From: Dysgonamonadaceae bacterium
GTDB lineage: Bacteria > Bacteroidota > Bacteroidia > Bacteroidales > Azobacteroidaceae
Assembly (NCBI GenBank): GCA_031272085.1
Contig: JAISUN010000138.1
Location: 1-42,582 of the forward strand
DNA length: 42,582 nt
Direction: 5' to 3'
Part shown: positions 33,739 to 42,385 of the stretch, piece after piece
How the letters are laid out: every line of letters begins with the position of its first letter
How positions within the stretch are numbered: the first letter of the stretch is position 1
Program-made: the position numbers and the translations under genes
Notes under the pieces: model-generated
What the model saw: the letters and a program-made list of their open reading frames with translations, nothing else
The model's database searches: none
Told to the model about the DNA's origin: nothing

Positions 33739-34824
33739 ATGGAACACAAGAAATTAACAGTTTATGAGGATTGCCTCAAAAAAGGCGTATCCCGTCGTGA
33801 TTTCCTGAAATTCTGCGCGTCAATGGCCGCCCTTCTCGGTCTGGAATCGACCGGAGTGGCGCAGGTAGTCGAGGCGTTGGAAAAGAAATCGCGCCTGCCG
33901 ATTATCTGGCTGCATTTTCAGGAATGTACCTGTTGCAGCGAATCGTTTGTCCGCACTTCGCACCCGATTTTGGCTTCCCTGCTCTTCGACAGCATTTCGC
34001 TTGATTACGACGAAACTTTGATGGCCGCTTCGGGCGAACAGGCCGAAAAATGCTTGCACGACACTATGGCAAATTCAAAAGGCGAGTATATCCTTATGAT
34101 TGAAGGCTCGGTGCCGACGAAAAACGAGGCCTACTGCTGCATTGGCGGCCGCAGCGCCCTGCAAATCGTGAAAGAAGCCGCAGCCGGAGCCAAAGCGGTT
34201 ATCGCGTGGGGCAACTGCGCTTCGTCGGGCTGCGTTCAGGCTGCAAATCCCAATCCTACAGGCGCCAAGCCGGCAAAAAAAGTCATCAGCGGCAAGCCGA
34301 TAATCAACGTTCAGGGTTGCCCGCCCATTGCCGAAGTTATGGCAGGGGTAGTGGTTCATCTGCTCACTTTCGGCACAATCCCGCAATTAGACGGGCTTGG
34401 CCGGCCGAAAGCCTTCTATTCGCGCCGCGTCCACGATTCGTGCTACCGCCGCGCCAACTTCGATGCAGGCCTGTTTGTCGAGAGTTTCGACGACGAAAAC
34501 GCCCGCAAAGGCTACTGTCTTTACAAAATCGGATGCCGCGGGCCTTCGACCTACAACTCTTGCGGCATAATAAAATGGAACGAAGGCACGAGTTACCCGA
34601 TTCAGAGCGGACATCCCTGCCTGGGGTGCAGCGAAGAAGGATTCTGGGACAACACGCCGTTCTACGAACGCCGGCCTGCACTCAACGCTTTCGGCATCGA
34701 GGCTACCGCCGACCAGATAGGATTGGCCGTTGGAGCGGCAACCGCCGTCGGCATTGCGGCTCACGCCGTGGCAACCAACATCCGCAAAAAGGATTTGATT
34801 GAAAACGAGGCAGAACCCGCATAA
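33739..34824 (+). CDS. hyaA: [NiFe] hydrogenase small subunit, Tat-exported, six-cysteine (O2-tolerant) type
   Basis: A 361-residue small subunit of a membrane-bound group 1 hydrogenase. A Tat signal (SRRDFLKFCASMAALLGL, residues 18-35) directs folded export. The proximal cluster has the four usual cysteines Cys63, Cys66, Cys160 and Cys194 plus two extra ones, Cys65 (ECTCCSES) and Cys165 (NCASSGC). These extra residues mark the [4Fe-3S] cluster of O2-tolerant enzymes such as E. coli Hyd-1; Glu122 (IEGSVP) aligns with the Hyd-1 Glu that also binds this cluster. The distal and medial cluster regions (HDSCYRR, KGYCLYKIGC, GHPCLGC) are present. A C-terminal hydrophobic helix (about 326-346) anchors it. 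An in-frame TTG at 33727 is an unlikely start. Confidence 0.95.
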   Translation: MEHKKLTVYEDCLKKGVSRRDFLKFCASMAALLGLESTGVAQVVEALEKKSRLPIIWLHFQECTCCSESFVRTSHPILASLLFDSISLDYDETLMAASGEQAEKCLHDTMANSKGEYILMIEGSVPTKNEAYCCIGGRSALQIVKEAAAGAKAVIAWGNCASSGCVQAANPNPTGAKPAKKVISGKPIINVQGCPPIAEVMAGVVVHLLTFGTIPQLDGLGRPKAFYSRRVHDSCYRRANFDAGLFVESFDDENARKGYCLYKIGCRGPSTYNSCGIIKWNEGTSYPIQSGHPCLGCSEEGFWDNTPFYERRPALNAFGIEATADQIGLAVGAATAVGIAAHAVATNIRKKDLIENEAEPA

Positions 34825-34860
34825 TCAGCGAATTTTCTAATTTTCAAAAATTAAGGAATT

Positions 34861-36579
34861 ATGTCAGAAAGAATAGTTGTTGACCCAATAACCCGTATTG
34901 AAGGTCATTTAAGAATAGAAGCAGAAATTGAAAACGGGAAAATCAAGGACGCATTCAGTTCGGGAACCATGGTGCGTGGCATCGAAAACATTGTCCGCGA
35001 CCGCGACCCCCGCGATGTGTGGGCTTTTGTAGGCCGCGTCTGCGGAGTTTGCACCTCGATGCACTCGCTGACCTCGGTTCGCGCCGTAGAAAACGCGCTC
35101 GGAATAACGATTCCTCAAAACGCAGAATTGGTGCGCAACATAATGTTAGCCACCATTTATATGCACGACCACGTTGTGCATTTCTATCATCTGCACGCCC
35201 TCGACTGGGTTGATGTAGTTTCGTCGCTCAAAGCCGACCCTGCCGCGGCTTCGGCTGCCGCCCAAAAACTGTCGAACTGGCCGAACAGTTCCGAAGGCTA
35301 TTTCCGCGACATTCAAAACCGCGTGAAAAAGTTCGTCGAAAGCGGACAACTCGGCATTTTTGCCAACGGATACTGGGGACATCCGGCTTACAAATTAAGT
35401 CCGGAACAGAATCTCGTGGCCGTCGCCCACTACTTGGAAGCCTTGGAATGGCAACGCCAGATAGTGAAAGTTCAAACGGTTTTTGGAGGGAAAAACCCGC
35501 ATCCGAACTACGTTGTAGGCGGTATGCCGGCAAGCATAAACCTCGACGAGGCCAATGCCATAAACGCCGAACGCCTCGCTTTTGTCCGCAAACTGTTGGA
35601 AGAAGCAAAAACCTTTGTTGACCAGGTATATATCCCCGATTTGCTGATGATTGCCGGCGTTTACAAAGACGAATGGGGAAAAATCGGCGGCGGAGTAAGC
35701 AATTACCTTGCTTACGGCGATTTTCCGACAAACGGATACAACGATTTCGAGAATTACCTGATGCCGCGCGGAATAGTCCTGAACCGCGATTTGAGCAAGG
35801 TACATCCCGTTGACGCCGGTTCGCCGGACGAAATCAAGGAATATATCTACCACTCGTGGTACGAATACGAAAAAGGCAAACAGGCCGGGCTTCATCCTTT
35901 CGAGGGCGAAACAAAACTCAACTATACCGGCCCTAAACCGCCTTACGAGCATTTGGACATCGAAAAAGAATACAGTTGGGTTAAAACTCCGCGCTGGAAA
36001 GAACAGGCTATGGAAGTCGGCCCGCTATCGCGCCTACTGGTAGCCTACGCCGCCGGCAAAGAACCGCAGAAATCGCTGATTGACAGCGTTCTCGCCCAAC
36101 TGAACCTGCCTGCCGAAGCACTTTTCTCGACACTCGGACGCACAGCCGCCCGCGGACTGGAAACAAAACTCATAGCCGACTGGGCATTAGAGTTTTACGA
36201 CCAACTTGTAGAAAACCTGAAAAGCGATTCCCGAATGGTAAATCACGAAAACTGGGACGAATCGAAATGGGCGAAAACCGCACAGGGATTCGGATTGAGC
36301 GAAGCCCCGCGCGGCGCTCTGGCTCACTTCGTGAAAATCGAAAACAGCAAGGTCAAGAACTATCAAATGGTAGTTCCGACGACATGGAACGGCTCGCCAC
36401 GCGACGAACTCGGCAACCTTTCCGCTTTCGAGGCATCGCTGATTGGCACTCCGGTTCACGACCCCAAACTGCCGCTCGAAATCCTGCGCACGATTCACTC
36501 ATTCGACCCCTGTCTGGCCTGCGCCGTACATCTTTACGATGAAAAGGGCGATTACGTTCATCAAACGGAAACATTTTGA
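34861..36579 (+). CDS. hyaB: [NiFe] hydrogenase large subunit
   Basis: A 572-residue large subunit carrying the Ni-Fe active site. The N-terminal ligand motif is RVCGVC (Cys61, Cys64) and the C-terminal one is DPCLACAVH (Cys551, Cys554, His557). A 15-residue C-terminal extension follows His557 and should be cut off by a HyaD/HybD-type endopeptidase after nickel insertion; that protease is not encoded in this window. VDPITRIEGHLRIE and GHLxxE-type blocks at the N-terminus fit group 1. With the Tat signal on the small subunit the pair should be exported together to the periplasmic face, where H2 is oxidised. It starts 36 bases after hyaA. Confidence 0.97.
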   Translation: MSERIVVDPITRIEGHLRIEAEIENGKIKDAFSSGTMVRGIENIVRDRDPRDVWAFVGRVCGVCTSMHSLTSVRAVENALGITIPQNAELVRNIMLATIYMHDHVVHFYHLHALDWVDVVSSLKADPAAASAAAQKLSNWPNSSEGYFRDIQNRVKKFVESGQLGIFANGYWGHPAYKLSPEQNLVAVAHYLEALEWQRQIVKVQTVFGGKNPHPNYVVGGMPASINLDEANAINAERLAFVRKLLEEAKTFVDQVYIPDLLMIAGVYKDEWGKIGGGVSNYLAYGDFPTNGYNDFENYLMPRGIVLNRDLSKVHPVDAGSPDEIKEYIYHSWYEYEKGKQAGLHPFEGETKLNYTGPKPPYEHLDIEKEYSWVKTPRWKEQAMEVGPLSRLLVAYAAGKEPQKSLIDSVLAQLNLPAEALFSTLGRTAARGLETKLIADWALEFYDQLVENLKSDSRMVNHENWDESKWAKTAQGFGLSEAPRGALAHFVKIENSKVKNYQMVVPTTWNGSPRDELGNLSAFEASLIGTPVHDPKLPLEILRTIHSFDPCLACAVHLYDEKGDYVHQTETF

Positions 36580-36590
36580 ATTACAGCAAG

Positions 36591-37325
36591 ATGAATACAC
36601 GAGAAAAAAATCTGTCAGCCGTTTACGTCTGGGAATTGCCGGTAAGGTTTTTCCACTGGGTAAACGCAGTCTGCATCGTAATCCTCTGTATAACAGGATT
36701 TTTGATAGGCGACCCGCCCGCTATTATGAGCGGCAACGAAGCATTTTACGGATTCTGGTTCGGCAAAATCCGGTTGATACATTTTATCACGGCTTTCATC
36801 TTCCTGTTCAACTTCGCTTTCCGCATCTACTGGGGCTTTGCGGGCAACAAATATGCGAGTTGGAAAAACTTCATCCCCTACCGCAAGGAACAGTGGCAAG
36901 AACTGCTCGACGTGCTGAAAGTCGATATTATGATGATTAAGAAAAAGCCTGTCGAAAGCATCGGGCATAATGCAATGGCGTCGCTCATCTATTTTGCTCT
37001 GTTTTGGGCTTTTGCGCTGCAATGTCTGACCGGATTCGGGCTTTACGCACAGATGAGCAAGGCCTTTTTGCCTCACCTTTTTGCGTGGGTTGTTCCCCTG
37101 TTCGGCGGCGACCTGATGGTGCGCTATATTCATCATTTTCTGATGTGGTTTTTCATCCTCTTCGCCATAGTCCACGTATATTTGGTTTTTTACCACGATT
37201 ATATTGAACGTCGTGGCGTAACATCCTCAATAATAGGCGGATGGAAATTTGTAGAAAACGAAGTTTTGAAAGAAGAAGACGCGAAGGAAAAGAAAATCGG
37301 GAAAAAAAAGGAAACGGGTAAATAG
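36591..37325 (+). CDS. hyaC: Ni/Fe-hydrogenase b-type cytochrome subunit
   Basis: A 244-residue membrane cytochrome b of the HyaC/HydC family with four main helices. It accepts electrons from the small subunit and passes them to quinone. Candidate haem-ligand histidines lie in RFFHWVN, RLIHFITAF and YIHHFLMWFF...VHVYLVFYHDY. The C-terminus is a highly charged Lys/Glu tail. The open frame can be extended to a TTG at 36576 that overlaps the hyaB stop, but the ATG at 36591, 12 bases after hyaB, gives the normal N-terminus. It is the last gene of the operon before a terminator. Confidence 0.93.
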   Translation: MNTREKNLSAVYVWELPVRFFHWVNAVCIVILCITGFLIGDPPAIMSGNEAFYGFWFGKIRLIHFITAFIFLFNFAFRIYWGFAGNKYASWKNFIPYRKEQWQELLDVLKVDIMMIKKKPVESIGHNAMASLIYFALFWAFALQCLTGFGLYAQMSKAFLPHLFAWVVPLFGGDLMVRYIHHFLMWFFILFAIVHVYLVFYHDYIERRGVTSSIIGGWKFVENEVLKEEDAKEKKIGKKKETGK

Positions 37326-37340
37326 GTAATTTTTCCGGAA

Positions 37341-37379
37341 GGCGGGACTGTCAAGAAACGGCAGTCCTGTCTTTTGTTT
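37341..37379 (+). terminator. Terminator after the hydrogenase operon
   Basis: A 10-bp stem with two G-T pairs (37341-37350 with 37362-37371) and an 11-base loop, followed by TTTTGTTTG. Its 3' part shares the 12-mer AAACGGCAGTCC (37356-37367) with the oadB terminator. Confidence 0.8.
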
Positions 37380-37423
37380 GCAAATTTGTAATATTTATTA
37401 CGCCGATTTTCTCGAAAATTTTT

Positions 37424-37431
37424 TACCTTTG
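37424..37431 (+). promoter_or_regulatory. Bacteroidota -7 element for the TonB receptor operon
   Basis: TACCTTTG followed by C, 25 bases before the ATG at 37457. No clear -33 match. Confidence 0.6.
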
Positions 37432-37456
37432 CGCAGTTTTTTAAGGATAAAATTTA

Positions 37457-39538
37457 ATGAAGCATATATATTCGGTACTTATCGTTTTTTTTACAGCAAC
37501 TAATTTTTTATTGGCCGAGGGCGATACGGATTCGCTTTCGCGTCGGCAAATCCATTTGGATGAGGTTGTAGTTCAATCATTTAAATACGGAAAAGATTTT
37601 GCAAAACTTCCGCTGGCTGCAACGACAATCGACGCCTCAACTATCGAAAATCAGCAAATTCGCACGGTCAAGGAGGCCGTTGCGCTCATACCCAACCTTT
37701 TTATGCCCGATTACGGTTCGCGGCTCACTTCGCCGGTTTACATACGCGGAATCGGCTCCAAAATCAACTCCCCTTCGGTGGGGCTTTATGTCGATGGAAT
37801 CCCGTATTTCGAGAAATCTTCCTTCGATTTCGACCTCAACGAGATAGACTTCATCGAAGTCCTTCGCGGCCCGCAAGGCGCTCTGTACGGACGAAATACT
37901 ATGGGCGGACTGATTAACGTGATTACCCGCTCTCCGCTGATTTTTCGTGGAACTTCGGCGGCGGCCGATTACGGCAATTATGACAATATGAGCGGCCAAA
38001 TTTCTCATTTCGGAGGCAATAAAAACAACACTTTCGGATACGCCGTTTCGGGCAGTTATAGCCATTTGGGCGGATATTTCACAAATATTTTTACCGGCAA
38101 AAAAGCCGACGAACTGAACTCCGGCAACGCCCGCGTCCGCCTCGACTGGCGCGTGAAGCCCAACCTCACAATGAGGCTTATTTCCTCGCTCGATGCGCTG
38201 AATCAGGGCGGTTATCCATATTCTGCGCTGGATTCGCTCAACCGGACAACGCCGGTAAACTACAACGATTACAGTTCCTACGCCAGAACTATCTCGTCAA
38301 GCGGATTTACGGTAATTTATACCACCGACCGTTTCAGCCTCAACAGCCAGACGGCATATCAGTATCTGTCGGATGACCAGCGGATTGACCAGGATTTTTC
38401 GACGGCAAACCAGTATTTCGCCATTCAAAAACAGAAGCAATCAACTGTATCACAGGAACTTACAATAAAATCGCACAATTTTTCGCCTTACAAATGGCTT
38501 TTCGGAGCGTTTTTCTTTCATCAATCCATTGATAATGAGGTGATTTTAGAATATAAAATACCAAATTATTCGACCGATAAACTCTACAATATGCCTACTA
38601 CCGGATTTTCGGCATATCATCAGTCCGTTTTCGACAACCTGCTTGTAAAGAGGCTTTCCGCCACGCTCGGCCTGCGATACGACTACGAGCGTGCCAACTA
38701 CGACTACGCCGCTTACCGCGACACGACCGGACGGCACGACCGGACGGACGCATTTTACAGCACAATGAATTTCGGGCAATTAACGCCGAAAATTGCTCTG
38801 CAATACGCCTTTACGCCGAAAAACAACATCTATCTGTCCGTCGCAAAAGGTTATAAAACAGGCGGTTTCAATACTTCGTTTGCTAATGAGGAAGACCGCT
38901 CATTTGAGCCTGAATACAGTTGGAATTACGAAATCGGGACAAAACTCAAATTCTTTGACGACCGCTTGCAGGCCGACTTTTGCCTGTTTTATATCGACTG
39001 GCGGAAGCAGCAGATTTACCAACCATTGCCGTCGGGAATAGGCCAGATGCTGAAAAATGCCGGCCGTTCCGAAAGCAGGGGCGCCGAGGCCTCGCTGTCG
39101 GCCAAAATCCTTAAAAACCTTTATTTTCAGGCGAATTGGGGCTATACTCACGCCGTTTTCAAAGATTACCAAAAAGATGCGAATACAAATTATTCGGGAA
39201 ATTTCCTGCCTTTTGTGCCTCGACAAACCATAACAGCAGCAGTAGATTATACGATTCCTGTTTTGAAGCGGCAATTCGACCGTATCGCCCTGAATATCAA
39301 CTACTCCGGAGTTGACCGCCTCTACTGGAACGAAGATAATGCCATAAAAGAGCCATATTACGGGCTGCTTAACGGCAAACTGTCTGTGGACAAGGGTTTG
39401 CTCGGATTTTCGGTTTGGGCGAAAAACATACTTTGCGAAGATTATTTAGCCTATTATTTTGAATCGATGAAAACACGGTTTGTTCAGAAAGGAAAACCTT
39501 TCACGGCAGGCATAACATTAAGAGTTTCAATAAATTAA
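37457..39538 (+). CDS. TonB-dependent outer-membrane receptor, siderophore type
   Basis: A 693-residue receptor. A signal peptide (residues 1-20) is followed by a TonB-box-like DEVVV (35-39), then a plug domain. Typical plug blocks are VKEAVALIPNLF, YIRGIGSK, VGLYVDGIPYF, and EVLRGPQGALYGRNTMGGLINVITR. The rest is a barrel. It lacks the carboxypeptidase-like N-terminal domain of SusC proteins and has no SusD neighbour, so it resembles iron-siderophore or cofactor receptors. The next gene, an RhtX/FptX-like permease, begins after two bases. I infer siderophore or similar small-molecule uptake; the ligand is unknown. Confidence 0.9.
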   Translation: MKHIYSVLIVFFTATNFLLAEGDTDSLSRRQIHLDEVVVQSFKYGKDFAKLPLAATTIDASTIENQQIRTVKEAVALIPNLFMPDYGSRLTSPVYIRGIGSKINSPSVGLYVDGIPYFEKSSFDFDLNEIDFIEVLRGPQGALYGRNTMGGLINVITRSPLIFRGTSAAADYGNYDNMSGQISHFGGNKNNTFGYAVSGSYSHLGGYFTNIFTGKKADELNSGNARVRLDWRVKPNLTMRLISSLDALNQGGYPYSALDSLNRTTPVNYNDYSSYARTISSSGFTVIYTTDRFSLNSQTAYQYLSDDQRIDQDFSTANQYFAIQKQKQSTVSQELTIKSHNFSPYKWLFGAFFFHQSIDNEVILEYKIPNYSTDKLYNMPTTGFSAYHQSVFDNLLVKRLSATLGLRYDYERANYDYAAYRDTTGRHDRTDAFYSTMNFGQLTPKIALQYAFTPKNNIYLSVAKGYKTGGFNTSFANEEDRSFEPEYSWNYEIGTKLKFFDDRLQADFCLFYIDWRKQQIYQPLPSGIGQMLKNAGRSESRGAEASLSAKILKNLYFQANWGYTHAVFKDYQKDANTNYSGNFLPFVPRQTITAAVDYTIPVLKRQFDRIALNINYSGVDRLYWNEDNAIKEPYYGLLNGKLSVDKGLLGFSVWAKNILCEDYLAYYFESMKTRFVQKGKPFTAGITLRVSIN

Positions 39539-39540
39539 CA

Positions 39541-40752
39541 ATGGATAAAACAAAAAATCTGGCGACATTTTTCTGCCTTTATATAGCGCAGAGCATTCCG
39601 ATGAGTTTTTTCTCTACCGTAATCCCTGTAATGATGCGGCAAGAGCATTTTTCGCTCACGCAAATCGGGTTGCTGCAACTGATGAAACTGCCCTGGATAG
39701 TGAAATTCCTCTGGTCGCCGCTTATCGACCGCCATTCGGTAACGGTAAACGATTACAAACGCTGGATTTTTTCGTCGGAACTTTTTTATGCCGTTATCAT
39801 TTTTGCGGTGGCTTTTTTGCAGTTCAAGACTAATTTTCCGCTGATTTTGACGTTGGTAATCATCTCTTTCATCGCCTCGGCCACACAGGATATTGCGACC
39901 GACGCTATGGCCGCGCTTTCGTTCCGCCGCGAGGATAAGAGCCTGATTAACAGTGTACAATCAATGGGAAGTTTCGGCGGTTCGCTTGTCGGAAGTGGCA
40001 TTTTACTCTTGCTTTTCAAGCAAATCGGGTGGAATATGATTTTGCCTTGCGTTGCGCTGTTTGTGCTGATTGCGGTCGTTCCGCTCTATTTCAACCGCAG
40101 CATCAGGATTGAGAAAAGCGCCGAAAAATCGGAGCGGGCGAGTATTCGCGATATACTTAACTTCTTCGTACAGAAAGGAATAGGCAAACAAATCGGCTTT
40201 TTAGCGCTCTATTATTCGTCGATGATTGGAACGCTGGCAATGCTTCGCCCCTGGCTTGTCGATTTGGGATACAGTATGAAAGAAATCGGGCAAATGAGCG
40301 GGATTTTCGGCACTGCAACCGGCCTGATTGCCGCATTTGCAGGCGGTTTTCTTATAAAGAAAATCGGACGCGGACATTCCAGAATCCTGTTTGCATTTCT
40401 GATAATGCTCACGACATTTTATTTCTGGTATATGTCCACAAACGCACATCCCGACATCCAACTTTTGTATCTCGGAATCGTCTTGTTATGGGGAAGTTAC
40501 GGAATGGCCTCGGTAGCGGTTTACACTCTGGCGATGGATTTTGTGCGCCCCGGACGCGAAGGCACCGACTTTACGATACAGATAGTGATAACCCATTTGA
40601 GCGGGATTTTCATTTCCACCCTTGGCGGTCATATTGCCGACAAAACCAACTATACGACGCTGTTTCTGTTCGAGTTCGGCCTTGCCTGCCTGTCGTTCGT
40701 CTATATTCTGACGGTTTTTAAGCGGCCTCCGGGACATCCGGGACACAAATAA
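39541..40752 (+). CDS. MFS permease, RhtX/FptX (AmpG-like) type
   Basis: A 403-residue protein with about 12 hydrophobic helices. The N-terminal half includes QSIPMSFFSTVIPVMMRQ and the helix 2-3 loop KLPWIVKFLWSPLIDR, a pattern shared by AmpG-like and RhtX/FptX siderophore permeases. SATQDIATDAMA follows. RhtX/FptX transport ferric-siderophores across the inner membrane in one polypeptide. The tight coupling with a TonB receptor gene favours this over a muropeptide (AmpG) role, but the sequence alone does not decide. It converges with the lipoprotein gene at 40761 with only eight bases between. Confidence 0.8.
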   Translation: MDKTKNLATFFCLYIAQSIPMSFFSTVIPVMMRQEHFSLTQIGLLQLMKLPWIVKFLWSPLIDRHSVTVNDYKRWIFSSELFYAVIIFAVAFLQFKTNFPLILTLVIISFIASATQDIATDAMAALSFRREDKSLINSVQSMGSFGGSLVGSGILLLLFKQIGWNMILPCVALFVLIAVVPLYFNRSIRIEKSAEKSERASIRDILNFFVQKGIGKQIGFLALYYSSMIGTLAMLRPWLVDLGYSMKEIGQMSGIFGTATGLIAAFAGGFLIKKIGRGHSRILFAFLIMLTTFYFWYMSTNAHPDIQLLYLGIVLLWGSYGMASVAVYTLAMDFVRPGREGTDFTIQIVITHLSGIFISTLGGHIADKTNYTTLFLFEFGLACLSFVYILTVFKRPPGHPGHK

Positions 40753-40760
40753 TCCGCCTT

Positions 40761-42284
40761 TTACTGCACCTTTTTCCCCAGCGCCAGCCAATAATTGGTA
40801 TAATTGCTCATACTGTTGGTCAGCGTAACAGCAAGTTTGCCGTCATTGCCAAATACAAGCGTAAAACGTTCTGTATGAGGAGTTTCAATGTATTTTAGAT
40901 TTAATGTAAGCGTTGCGCTGTCGGTAAAACAATAGGTTCCAAACACATTGAAAGAATTAAACTCGCTGAATGCCGCTTCGTTAGGGGCAAGATTCGGCGC
41001 CGGACGGTCGGTTTCGCCCTTTACCCAGTTTTCCCGTCCGAATTTCAGCGTGTAATTATTCCATTGCATAATGCAGGTATCCTGCTCGAAATGCAGCGAT
41101 AAATCAATATTTTTTGTTTTACCATCCGCAGCGGTAAACGTGTATGAACCTTCGCCGAAAGGCTGAATCGTGTTTCCGCATTTCGGAGGCGCGATTTTCA
41201 ACGATGCGAGCCTCTGTTTCAGCGCATCGGATGTGGCTTTATCTTCGGGCAGGCTTTCGGGTTTTATGGCTGGAAGCAGGTAATCCCAAACAATGTTCAG
41301 TTCCTTTTGCATATCCATAACTTCGGCCTGAACAGCCAGCACCGCATCGAGTTCCGGCATCACGATAATATACTGTCCGTAAGCGCCGTCGGCGCGATAA
41401 GCATTATTTCGGCACCGCCACATTTGATAGCAGTAGCCCTGCGCCCAGTCGTCCGTAGCCCGCTGTTCATCAGTTATTTCCGGTTTTTGCAGGATATGGG
41501 CGCTTGTAGCCTCTTCAATCCACGATTCGGGCAAGAGTTGGCGGCCGTTCCATTTTCCTTTTTGAAGATAAAGTTGGCCGAGTTTGGCCATATCTTCGGT
41601 TTTGACGCGCAATCCCCAGCCGCCGGTATTGATGCTGTCGGGCGAAATTTCCCATTCTGCGCCTTCTATTCCAAGAGGTTGAAACAGGCGGGGAGTGAGG
41701 TAATCGAGCAGGCGTTGACCGGTAACTTTCTGAATGATAGCCGATAGCATATAAGTCGCCATCGAGTTGTAATTAAACACCGTACCCGGTTCATATTTTA
41801 CCGGAAAATCCAGAAATCCTTTTGCCCAGCCGGTTCCCTGCCGCGATGGTTCGCTTTCCTGACCGGTAGCCATCGAAAGCAGATTTTTTATGCTCATTTG
41901 CGCCAGATTGGACGAAACCGTATCGGGAAGCAAATCGGGAAAAAAGGATACGACTTTGTCGTCAACTGACAGCAATTTTTCGCTTACTGCAAAGCCTATC
42001 GCCGTGGAAGTGAATGTTTTACTTGCCGAATAAACAGTTTGCCGATATTCGGGGCTAAACGGATTCCACCAGCCTTCGGCGACAATTTTTCCGTGCCTCA
42101 ACAGGACGAAACTGTGCCATTCCGCGCCGCTCTGTTCAACTGCGTCGAGGAAAGCGAGAATGTCTTTTGAGGAAACGCCCTGTTTTTCGGGTTCGCTTCG
42201 TTGCAAAGAGTCTGTATTTTTTTCTCTGTTGCAGGCACAGAGTAACAATGCAATACAGACAAGAGCGCCAATAATGTTTTTCAT
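40761..42284 (-). CDS. Beta-lactamase-fold serine hydrolase lipoprotein
   Basis: A 507-residue exported protein. The signal peptide ends in a lipobox with Cys18 (LCA-C). Residues about 35-350 form a class C beta-lactamase / family VIII esterase-like domain with the nucleophile motif SASK (Ser86, Lys89) in VYSASKTFTSTAIGF and a tyrosine motif in FNYNSMATYMLSAII. A C-terminal domain of about 140 residues is mostly beta and carries no motif I know. Members of this family include esterases, D-aminopeptidases and penicillin-binding homologues, so the substrate cannot be named. It has its own promoter, divergent from the restriction gene. Confidence 0.85.
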   Translation of the reverse strand: MKNIIGALVCIALLLCACNREKNTDSLQRSEPEKQGVSSKDILAFLDAVEQSGAEWHSFVLLRHGKIVAEGWWNPFSPEYRQTVYSASKTFTSTAIGFAVSEKLLSVDDKVVSFFPDLLPDTVSSNLAQMSIKNLLSMATGQESEPSRQGTGWAKGFLDFPVKYEPGTVFNYNSMATYMLSAIIQKVTGQRLLDYLTPRLFQPLGIEGAEWEISPDSINTGGWGLRVKTEDMAKLGQLYLQKGKWNGRQLLPESWIEEATSAHILQKPEITDEQRATDDWAQGYCYQMWRCRNNAYRADGAYGQYIIVMPELDAVLAVQAEVMDMQKELNIVWDYLLPAIKPESLPEDKATSDALKQRLASLKIAPPKCGNTIQPFGEGSYTFTAADGKTKNIDLSLHFEQDTCIMQWNNYTLKFGRENWVKGETDRPAPNLAPNEAAFSEFNSFNVFGTYCFTDSATLTLNLKYIETPHTERFTLVFGNDGKLAVTLTNSMSNYTNYWLALGKKVQ

Positions 42285-42321
42285 TTTTGTAAAAATAAAA
42301 GTTAATAGAAATTCAATCCGG

Positions 42322-42329
42322 CAAATTTA
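42322..42329 (-). promoter_or_regulatory. Bacteroidota -7 element for the serine hydrolase gene
   Basis: Minus-strand TAAATTTG matches TAnnTTTG, 37 bases before the start codon at 42284. Confidence 0.5.
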
Positions 42330-42351
42330 GTTATTTTTCGATAAAAAATAT

Positions 42352-42359
42352 TATTTTTG
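42352..42359 (+). promoter_or_regulatory. Bacteroidota -7 element for the restriction-modification gene
   Basis: TATTTTTG followed by C, 26 bases before the ATG at 42386. Confidence 0.5.
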
Positions 42360-42385
42360 CAGATTATTTTGTTCTATTTGATAAA

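Noticed and set aside
36576-36590. TTG start overlapping the hyaB stop for the cytochrome b gene
   Set aside because: The ATG 15 bases later gives the standard N-terminus and needs no rare start codon.
37457-39538. Polysaccharide utilisation locus (SusC/SusD)
   Set aside because: The receptor lacks the SusC N-terminal domain, no SusD or glycoside hydrolase is nearby, and the partner is an MFS permease.
40753-40760. Terminator between the convergent MFS and serine hydrolase genes
   Set aside because: Only eight bases separate the two genes and no hairpin is visible, so any termination must occur inside the opposite gene.
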